64,000 nucleotides of DNA from Flagellimonas maritima (lineage in GTDB: Bacteria; Bacteroidota; Bacteroidia; Flavobacteriales; Flavobacteriaceae), in contig NZ_CP030104.1 in assembly GCF_003269425.1 (NCBI RefSeq), positions 2,661,501 to 2,725,500 of the forward strand. The letters run 5' to 3'. A program made the position numbers and the translations under genes. Below are positions 18,672-27,963 of the stretch, piece after piece. The notes under the pieces are model-generated. The model saw nothing but the letters and a program-made list of their open reading frames with translations. It searched no databases and was not told the origin of the DNA. Each line of letters begins with the position of its first letter. Position 1 is the stretch's first letter.

Positions 18672-20966
18672 ATGGGAGACCAAAAAAAAAGGAATATCTC
18701 GGTTACAGGAAATATTGAATTTTCAGACTTAAAAATTACCGAACCCAGTGATTATGCTGCCGGTGTGCCGGGAATAAAAGCGGCCTTGGAACATGTAAGT
18801 AAAGAATCTGGACTGTTCAGGTCATTGAAGACGCTTTCCCAAATGAATCAAAAAGATGGTTTTGATTGCCCAGGTTGTGCATGGCCCGACCCTGAAAAAC
18901 CTTCAAAACTTGGAGAATATTGTGAGAACGGTGCCAAAGCAATTGCAGAGGAAACCACTTTTGAGCGGGTAGACCGTGAGTTTTTCAAAAAGTTTTCCGT
19001 TGAAGAAATCTCAAAATGGACGGATTATCAGATTGGAAAAAGTGGTCGTATCACTGAGCCTTTTATTCTAAGACCTGGTTCTGTTCATTATGAGCCGGTT
19101 ACATGGTCCGATGCATTTCAGGTTATAGCTGAAAATTTACACAGCTTAAATTCCCCGGACGAAGCTATATTCTATACATCAGGCCGCTCCAGTAATGAAG
19201 CAGCCTTTCTATATGGTCTGTTTTCACGTGCTTTTGGTACCAATAATATGCCAGATTGTTCCAATATGTGCCATGAATCCAGTGGTGTGGCACTTTCAGA
19301 AACTTTGGGGATTGGGAAGGGCTCTGTGGTATTGGAAGATTTTTATAGTGCCGAGGTAGTGATGATTCTAGGACAAAACCCGGGTACCAACCATCCAAGA
19401 ATGCTGACCGCTCTTCAAAAGTGCAAAGAAAATGGGGGAAAGATCATTACCGTTAATCCGCTTATGGAAAGTGGTCTCAATCGGTTTAAAAATCCACAGC
19501 AAGTAAATGGCATATTAGGCACAGGAACGCATCTGACCGATGTTTTTCTACAAGTGAAAATAAATCAAGATGTTTCCTTGCTCAAGCTTATCATGAAACG
19601 CTTGGTAACCTTGGAAGAAAAGGGTGAGAAAGTATTCGATCACGAATTTATAAAAGAAAAAACCAACGGTCACCAATCACTTTTAGACGATTTGAAGCGG
19701 TATGACGAAGATAAATTACTGGAATTATCTGGAGTCGATTCCGCCCAAATTGATGAAGCTGTAGCATTGTTGGCCAAAAAATCCAAAATCATTATTTGCT
19801 GGGCCATGGGATTGACACAGCATAAAAATGGGGTGGAGAACATTAAAGAATGTGTAAACTTATTATTATTAAAGGGGAGTCTCGGCAAAGAAGGTGCAGG
19901 AACATGCCCCGTTAGAGGGCATAGCAATGTACAGGGAGACCGAAGCGTAGGGATTATGCACTATGTTTCAAAATCCTTGAACAAATCCATTAAGGAGGCT
20001 TTTAATTTTGACCCGCCAGAGGAAGAAGGTTATGACACCGTTAAAGGCATAAAAGCAATGTATGAAGGCAAGGCAAAAGTATTTATGGCTTTGGGCGGAA
20101 ATCTTGTATCTGCAGCTTCGGATACCGAGTATACCGCAAGAGCATTTCAAAATTGTGATTTAACGGTTTCAGTAAGTACCAAACTTAATCGCACGCATCT
20201 CACGGCAGGCAAAACAGCATTGATCTTACCTACTCTTGGAAGGTCCGAGATGGACAGGGAACGTTTTGTTACCGTAGAAAACAGTATGGGCAAGGTACAC
20301 CAAAGCCAAGGTAGGTTGGAACCCGCTAGTGAACACCTAATGAGCGAACCTGAAATTGTTGCGAATATTGCCAGCACATATTTTGATACAGAGACCACTG
20401 TTGATTGGAAAGCCCTTGGCGAAGATTATAACCTTTTGCGGGAAAAGATGTCAGAAGTGTTGACAGGGTACCAGAATTACTCTAAAAAATCAGAAGGGTC
20501 TGGATTCTATCTCCCGAATAATGTGAGGGAAGCGGATTTTTCAAAACTGCCAGACGGAAGAGCACAATTTTCAGTTTGTAAACTCCCAGAACATTTTCTG
20601 GAAAAGGACGAATTTATATTGATGACGGTGCGTAGCCACGATCAGTTCAATACGACGATTTATGGAATGAATGACAGATATAGAGGAATTCACGGAGAGC
20701 GAAGGGTAATTTTTATGAATTCAAAAGATATGGAGAACTTACGATTAAAAGCTGAGCAAGTAGTGGATTTGACCAGTAATTATTCCAATAAAGAACGAAG
20801 GGCGGAAAAATTTAAAATCATTCCTTACAATATTCCCCCTGGCAATCTCTGTGCATATTTTCCAGAAACCAATGTTTTGGTTCCAAATAATCTATATGCG
20901 GATAAGAGCAATACCCCGGTAAGTAAATCCTTGACCGTTAAAATAGATTCGAAAAATTATATATAG
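18672..20966 (+). CDS. FdhF/YdeP-family molybdopterin oxidoreductase
   Basis: A 764-residue molybdopterin enzyme resembling E. coli YdeP and formate dehydrogenase H. Features: DCPGCAWPDP near the N-terminus (about 65-74), TSGRSSNEAAF, the probable Mo ligand Cys in NMCHESSG, GQNPGTNHPR for the MGD cofactor, NPLMESGLNRF, and the C-terminal molydopterin-dinucleotide-binding domain (SHDQFNTTIYGMNDRYRG). It lacks an obvious complete 4Fe-4S motif as in true FdhF, so its electron acceptor and substrate are unclear. I start at ATG 18672; a TTG at 18651 is seven codons upstream. No fdhD or cofactor gene is in the window. Confidence 0.85.
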   Translation: MGDQKKRNISVTGNIEFSDLKITEPSDYAAGVPGIKAALEHVSKESGLFRSLKTLSQMNQKDGFDCPGCAWPDPEKPSKLGEYCENGAKAIAEETTFERVDREFFKKFSVEEISKWTDYQIGKSGRITEPFILRPGSVHYEPVTWSDAFQVIAENLHSLNSPDEAIFYTSGRSSNEAAFLYGLFSRAFGTNNMPDCSNMCHESSGVALSETLGIGKGSVVLEDFYSAEVVMILGQNPGTNHPRMLTALQKCKENGGKIITVNPLMESGLNRFKNPQQVNGILGTGTHLTDVFLQVKINQDVSLLKLIMKRLVTLEEKGEKVFDHEFIKEKTNGHQSLLDDLKRYDEDKLLELSGVDSAQIDEAVALLAKKSKIIICWAMGLTQHKNGVENIKECVNLLLLKGSLGKEGAGTCPVRGHSNVQGDRSVGIMHYVSKSLNKSIKEAFNFDPPEEEGYDTVKGIKAMYEGKAKVFMALGGNLVSAASDTEYTARAFQNCDLTVSVSTKLNRTHLTAGKTALILPTLGRSEMDRERFVTVENSMGKVHQSQGRLEPASEHLMSEPEIVANIASTYFDTETTVDWKALGEDYNLLREKMSEVLTGYQNYSKKSEGSGFYLPNNVREADFSKLPDGRAQFSVCKLPEHFLEKDEFILMTVRSHDQFNTTIYGMNDRYRGIHGERRVIFMNSKDMENLRLKAEQVVDLTSNYSNKERRAEKFKIIPYNIPPGNLCAYFPETNVLVPNNLYADKSNTPVSKSLTVKIDSKNYI

Positions 20967-21005
20967 TTACAAACGATAAATAAGAATCCATCAGCCAAAC
21001 CATAA

Positions 21006-22394
21006 ATGAAAAACATCAACAGACGTAATTTTATAAAAAAAACTTCTCTATCAGCGGCAGCGGTATCCATAGCCCCTAGTTATCTAAGAGCGAACAGTGA
21101 ACGCCCTTACCAATCCAAATATATGGGCGGGTATGCCGCACCAAAGTTGGAAAATGTTAGGGCTGCTTTTATTGGGGTAGGTGCCCGTGGGGGAGATCAT
21201 TTAAAATTTTTAGCGGCATTGCTCAATACCGAAGTGGTTGCCATTTGTGATATTTATGAAGATTTGGTCAAACAAAAAGTAGGTTGGGTAAAAGAAGTAT
21301 CTACACTGGATAGACATAAAAATATTAAACAATACTCAGGGAACGAAGATATTTGGAAGCAGATGCTATCAGAAGTAAAACCAGATGTAGTTTTTATTGC
21401 CACAAATTGGAAAAACCATGCTCCCATGGCCATTGAATCGATGAACCAAGGAGCACATGCCTTTGTTGAAGTGCCGATAGCCTTGAGAATAGAGGAAATG
21501 TGGGACATCATTGATACGAGCGAGCGCACCCAAAAGCATTGTATGATGCTCGAAAATGTGAACTACAGTAGAGACGAACTCATGTTTTTGAACATGTGCA
21601 GACAGGGTGTTATTGGTGAAATATTGCACGGTGAAGCTGCCTATATTCATGAATTGCGTTGGCAGATGGAAGAGCAGGAGAGAGGCACAGGTTCATGGAG
21701 AACACACCATTATGCCAACCGTAATGGTAATCTTTACCCCACACACGGCCTAGGTCCCGTGGCACAGTATATGAATTTGGCAAGGAGCGTGGATAACTTT
21801 AAAAGTCTGGTCTCTTTTTCTACACCCTCACTTGGTAGAGCTGCCTATGCAAAGAAAAATTATCCTACGGACCATAAATGGAACCAACTGGATTTTAATG
21901 GAGGTGATTTAAATACATCCATTGTAAAAACTAATTTGGGGAGGACCATCATGGTGCAATGGGATGAAACAAGTCCAAGACCCTACTCACGTTTAAATCT
22001 TATTCAGGGCACAAAAGGTACATTGGCAGGGTATCCAACACGGGTAGCATTGGAGGGTGGTGTCGAAGGAATCACAAAAGATCACCATTCATGGGTACAA
22101 GGCGAACAATTGCAAGCACTCTATGAAAAATATGACCATCCACTTTACACTAGACTCAATGAAGCAGCAAAAGGGAGCGGCCATGGCGGTATGGACGGAA
22201 TTATGGTGTATCGTATTGTGGAATGCCTGCAAAAAGGACTTCCCCTTGATCAAAATGTTTACGAAGGTTGTTTTTGGAGTGCTGTAGCACCTTTAAGCGA
22301 GCGTTCCGTTGAAAATGATGGAGCTCCGCAAAAATTCCCTGACTTTACTAGGGGAAATTGGAAGAATACAGCTCCTTTGGCTATTATAAGCTAA
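21006..22394 (+). CDS. Gfo/Idh/MocA-family oxidoreductase, GH109-like glycosidase
   Basis: A 462-residue NAD-dependent sugar enzyme. A twin-arginine-like leader (NRRNFIKKTSLSAAAV) suggests export with the cofactor bound. The Rossmann part (AAFIGVGARGG, VVAICDIYEDL, VEVPIAL) is followed by the Gfo/Idh/MocA C-terminal domain. The tail GHGGMDGIMVYRIVECLQ, the VYEGCFWSAVAPLSERSV stretch and PDFTRGNW resemble GH109, alpha-N-acetylgalactosaminidases that work by transient NAD oxidation. Specificity is inference. The two genes immediately downstream are decayed sugar-kinase and nucleotidyltransferase genes, so this may be the surviving member of a sugar-scavenging operon. Confidence 0.75.
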   Translation: MKNINRRNFIKKTSLSAAAVSIAPSYLRANSERPYQSKYMGGYAAPKLENVRAAFIGVGARGGDHLKFLAALLNTEVVAICDIYEDLVKQKVGWVKEVSTLDRHKNIKQYSGNEDIWKQMLSEVKPDVVFIATNWKNHAPMAIESMNQGAHAFVEVPIALRIEEMWDIIDTSERTQKHCMMLENVNYSRDELMFLNMCRQGVIGEILHGEAAYIHELRWQMEEQERGTGSWRTHHYANRNGNLYPTHGLGPVAQYMNLARSVDNFKSLVSFSTPSLGRAAYAKKNYPTDHKWNQLDFNGGDLNTSIVKTNLGRTIMVQWDETSPRPYSRLNLIQGTKGTLAGYPTRVALEGGVEGITKDHHSWVQGEQLQALYEKYDHPLYTRLNEAAKGSGHGGMDGIMVYRIVECLQKGLPLDQNVYEGCFWSAVAPLSERSVENDGAPQKFPDFTRGNWKNTAPLAIIS

Positions 22395-22401
22395 ACGTGG
22401 T

Positions 22402-23454
22402 ATGGTTCAAGTAAAGGTTCCCGCACGGATTTGTTTTTTCGGCGATCATCAAGATTATTTAGGACTTCCGGTAATTGCCGGAACAATAAATAGATTTGTC
22501 CATTTAAAAGCTAAGCCAAATTCACAAAAGACGTTTTATATAAAGTTGTTGGATTTGAAATCAACAATCTCTATTTCGATTGATGACGATTTAATGACAA
22601 TAGAAAAGGATAACTATTTCAGGTCTTCAATAGCTGTTTTAAAAGAAGATGGTTTTCGTTTTATACAAGGATATGATATTGAGATTTCAGGAAATATTCC
22701 AATTACCGCAGTGTTATCCAGCTCATCGGCGCTTGTAGTAGCATGGATACTTTTTTTTGGGGAAGACACAGCAATATCTTGGAGAAATAAATGATTTTCA
22801 AGTTAGAAATTTGGCCTACAAAGCTGAGGTACAATTTTTTGGACAACCTGGTGGTTTAATGGATCAATATACCATTGCCCAAAGAGGATTACGCTACATA
22901 GACACAAAAAAGGGAAATACAACATCACTTATCGGTAATTTGGGAAAGCTCATTGTAGCAGCATCCGGCATATCAAAAAAAACACTCAGCGTCCTCAAAA
23001 CGCGAGGGAATCTGCTAAAAATACTGTTGACGCCCTAAAGCCCAAAAATCCAGAATTTAATCTTGAAGATGCCATACTGACTGATTACCAAAAGTATAAA
23101 GGTTTTGTACCGTATAAATTCAGGGAACATTGGTTTGCAACTGTTCATAACTATAACATTACGCTACGAGCGAAGGCAATATTGCAAGAAAGTAATCCAG
23201 ATTTGAATCAGCTGGGCGCATTAATGAACAACCATCAGGATATTCTTCAAGACCAAATACAGAATATCCTTTTTAAAATGGCAAGTATGATGGATACAGC
23301 CAAGGAGTCCGGAGCGCTTGGTTCAAAAATTATCGGGTCCTGTGGTGGTGGCTTTATGGTAACAATGGTCGATGACGAAAACAAATATAAAGTGAAACAA
23401 GCTTTCATGGAAGCTGGTGCTATAGCGGTATATGAGATTGAACCCATCAATTGA
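22402..23454 (+). pseudogene. broken GHMP (galactokinase-like) sugar kinase
   Basis: Reading across three frames gives one GHMP kinase: ICFFGDHQDYLGLPV at the N-terminus, SSSSALVVAWI, then GQPGGLMDQYT and the C-terminal GSCGGGFMVT. Frame 1 runs to about 22758, frame 2 to about 23005, then frame 1 again to the stop at 23454. The first break is a T8 run (22751-22758) that would read through with seven T. The second is an A4 tract near 23000 that would read through with five A. The glycine normally preceding the SSSSAL loop is Val (ITAVLSSSSA), which suggests lost constraint. It begins 7 nt past the GH109-like gene. Sequencing error at two homopolymers is the alternative. Confidence 0.8.
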
Positions 23455-23459
23455 CAAAT

Positions 23460-24264
23460 ATGAAAAATGAAAGTTTGGTCATCATGTTAGGAGGGGCCTC
23501 TTCCCATATCAAAAAAAGTCTTGGAAGTATAGTATTGATGGCGGTATCAAGAAAATTGCAGCTACTCAGCATAAGCGTTTGATTTTCGTTGGTGGAAAAA
23601 ACCATTTTTGTATTATCTGATTTCAAACTCTGCCAACGCAGGCTATAAAAAATATTCCTGATTACTTCACCAGAAAATAAAGCTTTCCATGTTTTGTGTA
23701 TTCATTTTACCATTCAGGACATTCCAAAAGAAAGAGAAAAGCCATTAGGTACTGCGGACGCACAGAAACAATGTCTAAACCAATACCCAGAGCTAAAAGA
23801 AGGTTTTTTTACGGTCTGTAATGGTTATAATCTATATTCAGTAGGTGCGTTGAAAGATTTAAAAGTTGAAAGGAATGTACCCAATGCCTTGATAAGTTAT
23901 GGTAGTTCTGGATTTAAATTCACGGATGGGCGTTTATCTAAGTTCGCTGTCATGGATATTTCCGTTGAGGATTTTTTACGTGAAATCATTGAAAAACCTA
24001 AATTTGATGAAATTGAGAAATAGAAGGACGAAAACAATGAGTTAAGAGTCAATATGAATATTTTCATTCTTTTATGATTACAATTGTATCCGTTTCTCAA
24101 AAAATTGTCCTTTGGATGAGATCAGGGGAAAGAAAGAGCTTCCAAAAGCAGAGGGCAATTTAATAAAGGAATACCCCAGAAATATGCTTTGTATCCCTCG
24201 TTCTGAACACATCTTGGCTTTAATCGCTACGGCTGATATTAAGGTATTCAAAAATTTAGAGTAA
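23460..24264 (+). pseudogene. decayed sugar-phosphate nucleotidyltransferase
   Basis: Fragments in all three frames align in order with one nucleotidyltransferase: MLGGASSHIKKSL at the start, IDGGIKKIAATQHKRLI, KPFLYYLISNSANAGYK, ITSPENKAF, IPKEREKPLGTADAQKQC, VCNGYNLYSVGALKDL, and finally FLKNCPLDEIRGKKELPKA to CIPRSEHILAL. I count four frame changes and two in-frame stops (TAG 24021-24023 and TGA 24075-24077). The usual NGDN metal-binding Asp is Tyr (NGYN) and the GGxSSR arginine is His, so decay extends beyond frameshifts. It directly follows the broken kinase, and both probably acted on the sugar released by the GH109-like enzyme. Confidence 0.85.
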
Positions 24265-24316
24265 ATTAAGGGCAGATTTTTTAACCCCAAAAACATATAA
24301 ATCAATTAACTAAGCC

Positions 24317-25585
24317 ATGGAAACATATGCTCAGGCACTATTGTATGCCACTCCTTTTTTTACAGGATTGGTGCTATTTGAGGTTCTTTATGGGCATTTT
24401 GTCAAAAAACAAATGCACAATGTCATGGATACCGTTAGCAGTTTAAGCTCAGGTCTTACGAATGTTGTTAAGGATTCGCTAGGGATTGGACTTATAATTG
24501 TTACATACCCTTTTTTGTTGGAGCATTTGGCACTGACAGAAATTAAGGCTACTTGGTTGGTATGGATAATAGCTTTTTTGGTTCTTGATTTTGCAGGTTA
24601 TTGGAACCATCGTCTAAGTCACCATATCAATTTTTTTTGGAATCAACATGTTATACATCACAGCAGTGAAGAATTCAATTTGGCCTGTGCGTTGCGCCAA
24701 TCGATTTCCAATCTACTTGGCTACTTTTCTTTACTATTGATTCCTGCAGCATTGGTTGGCGTTCCCCATAAGGTCATTGCAATTCTGGCCCCAATCCATT
24801 TATTTGCACAGTTTTGGTACCATACAAGACATATTGGTAAATTGGGTTGGTTGGAATATATTATTATCACTCCATCACAACATAGGGTGCACCATGCTAT
24901 AAATCCTGAGTATGTGGACAAGAACCTTGGACAGATTTTTAGTTTTTGGGACAGAATATTTGGTACTTTTCAAGAAGAATTGGACGAAGTTCCTGCACAG
25001 TACGGTGTGTTAAAACCCGCCAACACCTGGAATCCCATTTTAATCAATTTTCAGCATTTATGGAGATTGATAAAAGATGCATGGCACACCAAAAGCTATT
25101 GGGACAAGATTAGAATTTGGTTTATGCCAACCGGTTGGCGCCCTAGAGATGTTAAGAAAAAATATCCGATTCAAATTATAGAAGATGTATATAATTTTAA
25201 AAAATACCAACCCAAAACTTCAAGAACTTTAAAGGGATATGCTATTTTTCAATTGATAGTAACCACGATTCTGATGTTGTTCATGTTCTTTAACTATTCA
25301 GAAATTGGCTTTAGTGGCCTATTATTGTTCGGAGCTTTTCTATTTATTGGTATCTATGGGTATACCAGTCTAATGGACAAAGCTACTTACGCAATATGGA
25401 TAGAGATTTTTAGGGGAATTGGTGGTTTGGCACTCATTTTAATTACTGGGGATTGGTTCGGATTAAATGAATATATTTCAGTAGGCAGTTATTTGGTGGG
25501 TCTTTATTTTGGTATCACCGTATTGGGAAGCATTTACTTTACTTTTTTTGAAAGGAGTTATATTGCTCCAGATTTTGTTTCCTAA
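24317..25585 (+). CDS. sterol desaturase/fatty acid hydroxylase-family membrane protein
   Basis: A 422-residue integral membrane di-iron enzyme. The eight-His pattern is intact: HRLSHH (98-103), HVIHHSSE (111-118) and HRVHH (189-193), followed by INPEYVDKNLG and FWDRIFGTF. Transmembrane helices flank these (about 5-25, 55-72, 80-96, 133-168) and four more form an extra C-terminal block (about 305-410), as in alkylglycerol-monooxygenase-like members. It would hydroxylate or desaturate a lipid; the substrate is not readable. The 3' end overlaps the ACBP gene by 4 nt (CTAA), a lipid-related convergent neighbour. Confidence 0.87.
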   Translation: METYAQALLYATPFFTGLVLFEVLYGHFVKKQMHNVMDTVSSLSSGLTNVVKDSLGIGLIIVTYPFLLEHLALTEIKATWLVWIIAFLVLDFAGYWNHRLSHHINFFWNQHVIHHSSEEFNLACALRQSISNLLGYFSLLLIPAALVGVPHKVIAILAPIHLFAQFWYHTRHIGKLGWLEYIIITPSQHRVHHAINPEYVDKNLGQIFSFWDRIFGTFQEELDEVPAQYGVLKPANTWNPILINFQHLWRLIKDAWHTKSYWDKIRIWFMPTGWRPRDVKKKYPIQIIEDVYNFKKYQPKTSRTLKGYAIFQLIVTTILMLFMFFNYSEIGFSGLLLFGAFLFIGIYGYTSLMDKATYAIWIEIFRGIGGLALILITGDWFGLNEYISVGSYLVGLYFGITVLGSIYFTFFERSYIAPDFVS

Positions 25586-25845
25586 GTTTTTTTTAGCTCA
25601 ATATTTACAAGGTCTATATAACCTTTCATGGCATCTTCGTCAGAAATATTCTGTGCCTGTATAAGTGCATTGGCCTTAAAAGCATTAATGAGCGGGGTTT
25701 TACTGCCAGGGTTGTTATAATTTTTATTGGCTATTTTGAAATAGGCATAAAGTTTTAGCAAAAGGTCTGCTGGTAACGGCTCATCATAGTTGCTAACGTA
25801 CGCAACGGCCTCTTCAAATTTTTTATGTAAATTTTCATCAGTCAT
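25582..25845 (-). CDS. acyl-CoA-binding protein
   Basis: An 87-residue four-helix ACBP. The core LLKLYAYFKIANKNYNNPGSK and the later DAMKGYIDLVN match the family that sequesters long-chain acyl-CoA; the usual Trp near residue 57 is not present (FKANALIQAQNIS). I start at ATG 25845 rather than an upstream codon at 25887, giving normal length. The start lies inside the 3' end of psd (8-nt overlap), so the protein is probably made with the phospholipid enzymes psd and cdsA, consistent with a role in acyl delivery. Confidence 0.85.
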   Translation of the reverse strand: MTDENLHKKFEEAVAYVSNYDEPLPADLLLKLYAYFKIANKNYNNPGSKTPLINAFKANALIQAQNISDEDAMKGYIDLVNIELKKT

Positions 25846-26503
25846 CTTTTTGTCGGATAGCGGCAATACAAGTTTTTGCCCCCACAACCTTTTGGCCCAA
25901 CTTTACTGCTATATCACAGTCCAAAGGCAATAATAAATCCACTCTTGACCCAAACTTTATAAAACCTGCATCTTGTCCTTGAGTTACTTGTTCTCCTTCT
26001 TCTGCGTAGTTTACAATACGTCTTGCCATTGCACCAGCTATTTGTCTGTATCCAATTTCTCCAAATTTAGGGGTGTGAAGTACAACAGTTGTACGCTCAT
26101 TTTCTGTACTTGATTTAGGGTGCCAAGCGACCAAATATTTACCAGGGTGATATTTAGAATAGGTTACCGTACCGCTAGCGGCATAGCGTGTTACATGTAC
26201 ATTCAGTGGAGACATAAATATTGAGACCTGCTTTCTCTTGTCCTTAAAATATTCTGTTTCTTCCACCTCTTCAATCACTACGACCTTTCCATCCACCGGA
26301 GCTAAAATTTCATCAAAGTTTGGGGTAACCAGCCTTCTTGGATTTCTAAAGAACTGCAATATTGATATTAAAAGTATAATTGCCGTTACTTGCAACAAGA
26401 ATCTCATCCATTTCAAATCAACATAAAATTGTGCGGAAAGAATGATGGCACTTACTATCAAAAAAGTTATGATGATTATTTTTTGCCCTTCTTTATGAAA
26501 CAT
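25838..26503 (-). CDS. psd: phosphatidylserine decarboxylase family protein (Asd/Psd short type)
   Basis: Makes phosphatidylethanolamine from phosphatidylserine using a pyruvoyl group formed by self-cleavage. The 221-residue short form has two N-terminal membrane helices (about 8-46), APVDGKVVVIEE, the conserved MSPLNVHVTR histidine, HPKSSTENERT, and the cleavage site FGSRVD near residue 190 (GS as in the archaeal/short-type family). It starts 11 nt inside the end of cdsA, so cdsA-psd-ACBP form a tightly coupled phospholipid operon. A pssA gene is not in the window. Confidence 0.92.
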   Translation of the reverse strand: MFHKEGQKIIIITFLIVSAIILSAQFYVDLKWMRFLLQVTAIILLISILQFFRNPRRLVTPNFDEILAPVDGKVVVIEEVEETEYFKDKRKQVSIFMSPLNVHVTRYAASGTVTYSKYHPGKYLVAWHPKSSTENERTTVVLHTPKFGEIGYRQIAGAMARRIVNYAEEGEQVTQGQDAGFIKFGSRVDLLLPLDCDIAVKLGQKVVGAKTCIAAIRQKDD

Positions 26504-27296
26504 AAGAAAATATATTAAGTACTAAATATGCAAATGGTGCTGCAAATACCAAACTGTCCAACCTATCCCAAACTCCACCGTGTCCAGGTAAAATGGCTCC
26601 ACTGTCCTTTATACCTGCAACGCGTTTAAATTTGGATTCCAACAAATCACCCAGACCCCCTGCTATCACTATAACGGTAGCAAGGACGAACCATTCGGAC
26701 AGTGCCAGTTTAGTCTCATATCTTGCTAAAAAGTATGCCGCTACCAATGCAAAAATAAGACCTCCTAAAGAACCTTCAACAGTTTTTTTGGGAGAAATTG
26801 CAGAATAAAGTTTAGTTCTACCCATTGTACGTCCTACCAAGTATGCAAAAGTATCATTTACCCAAATCAAAATAAAAATCCCCATAATCAAGATTTGTGC
26901 AAAGTCATCTTGTTTATAAGGAATCATTGTTAAAAAAATACAGCCTCCACCTATGTAAAATACGCCAATAATGAATTTCTGGATATTCGTGAATTCCTTT
27001 TTTTTGTTGGAGAAAAGAAAAACCAGCAGTGCTAAATCCACTGTTATGGTCAACAACATTAAAATGTTGATTACTTCGGTATCATGAATAAGATAAATAA
27101 AAGCCCACCAAAGCGCCAGATAGGCAATAAAGATATAGTAACCCCTCAACCGTACAATTTTTTTGAACTCATAAAGGCAGGCAAGTCCAAACACCATGAA
27201 AAGAAAATCAAAAGCATCCGAACTCAAAAAAACGGTACCCAGAAGCAGTACTACATAGATGACCCCTGTAATGGAGCGCTTTAATATTTCTTTCAT
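26493..27296 (-). CDS. cdsA: phosphatidate cytidylyltransferase
   Basis: CdsA makes CDP-diacylglycerol from phosphatidate and CTP, the branch point of phospholipid synthesis. The 267-residue protein has about seven transmembrane helices and the C-terminal signature GDLLESKFKRVAGIKDSG then LPGHGGVWDRLDSLVFA. The end overlaps psd by 11 nt. Upstream lies the LUD protein after 5 nt, then ftsH and rsfS, an arrangement common in Flavobacteria, so all may be one long transcript. Confidence 0.95.
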   Translation of the reverse strand: MKEILKRSITGVIYVVLLLGTVFLSSDAFDFLFMVFGLACLYEFKKIVRLRGYYIFIAYLALWWAFIYLIHDTEVINILMLLTITVDLALLVFLFSNKKKEFTNIQKFIIGVFYIGGGCIFLTMIPYKQDDFAQILIMGIFILIWVNDTFAYLVGRTMGRTKLYSAISPKKTVEGSLGGLIFALVAAYFLARYETKLALSEWFVLATVIVIAGGLGDLLESKFKRVAGIKDSGAILPGHGGVWDRLDSLVFAAPFAYLVLNIFSYVS

Positions 27297-27301
27297 TTAA
27301 T

Positions 27302-27910
27302 TTAGTAGTCTTCTAAAAGTAAAAGATATACATTTTTTGAAGCACTACCGTACGATAGGAAATCATTTTTGTTTTCTGGGGTCGATTCAAAGTGTTTGAG
27401 CGTTGTTATATTGTTGGGAAAATTTTTTCTGTATTTTTCTTTTATAACCTTCAATCCCTCGCTTATAGAATCTACCAATTGGCTCGTAGTCGCATAGACA
27501 ATAAGGTTTGAAGGCAATTCATCTAATTTTTTTTCCTTTATTTGATTGGAGCAGACCAGAATGGAGCCATTGTGCGCTATCAAATGTTCACAAGTTGTGA
27601 AGAAGACATCACTATCTTTTCTATTTTTTGTAAAATGGATTTTCTCAGAAGAGAAGCGATTTTCCAAACGATCATCAAGAAAATAGAAGGATTGGTTCTG
27701 CCAATTGTTTTCAGAAATTATATTTTTTAATGCATCGGACAATTCAGAATCGTCTTCGCAATAAATAAACTTACCTCCGTTTTTCTTAAAATAAATCGTG
27801 AATTTTTCATCAACAGGAATTTTTAAATCGGGCATATGTTCACCACGGGTTTCCACAGTTTCCTTTGAAACCTTTTTACCACCTCCAAAAATTTTATCAA
27901 AAATTCCCAT
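27302..27910 (-). CDS. LUD-domain protein
   Basis: A 202-residue protein of the LUD (lactate utilisation, LutB/LutC-like) fold. It begins MGIFDKIFGGGKK and shows the family patterns VFFTTCEHLIAHNGSILVCS and LIVYATTSQLVDSISEGL, ending in NVYLLLLEDY. Unlike LutC in a lut operon, it stands between ftsH and cdsA with no iron-sulfur partner, so a lactate role is unlikely; its real job is unknown. Conserved placement between ftsH and cdsA hints at membrane or lipid quality control. Confidence 0.75.
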   Translation of the reverse strand: MGIFDKIFGGGKKVSKETVETRGEHMPDLKIPVDEKFTIYFKKNGGKFIYCEDDSELSDALKNIISENNWQNQSFYFLDDRLENRFSSEKIHFTKNRKDSDVFFTTCEHLIAHNGSILVCSNQIKEKKLDELPSNLIVYATTSQLVDSISEGLKVIKEKYRKNFPNNITTLKHFESTPENKNDFLSYGSASKNVYLLLLEDY

Positions 27911-27963
27911 CTATTGTATCAAGAACAATTTATAGAATAAAAATATTGTAAAAAGAACGTTAA

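Noticed and set aside
22402..24264. Frameshifts purely as sequencing errors
   Set aside because: Possible for the kinase, but the second gene has four frame changes, two stops and altered active-site residues, while the other genes in the window are intact.
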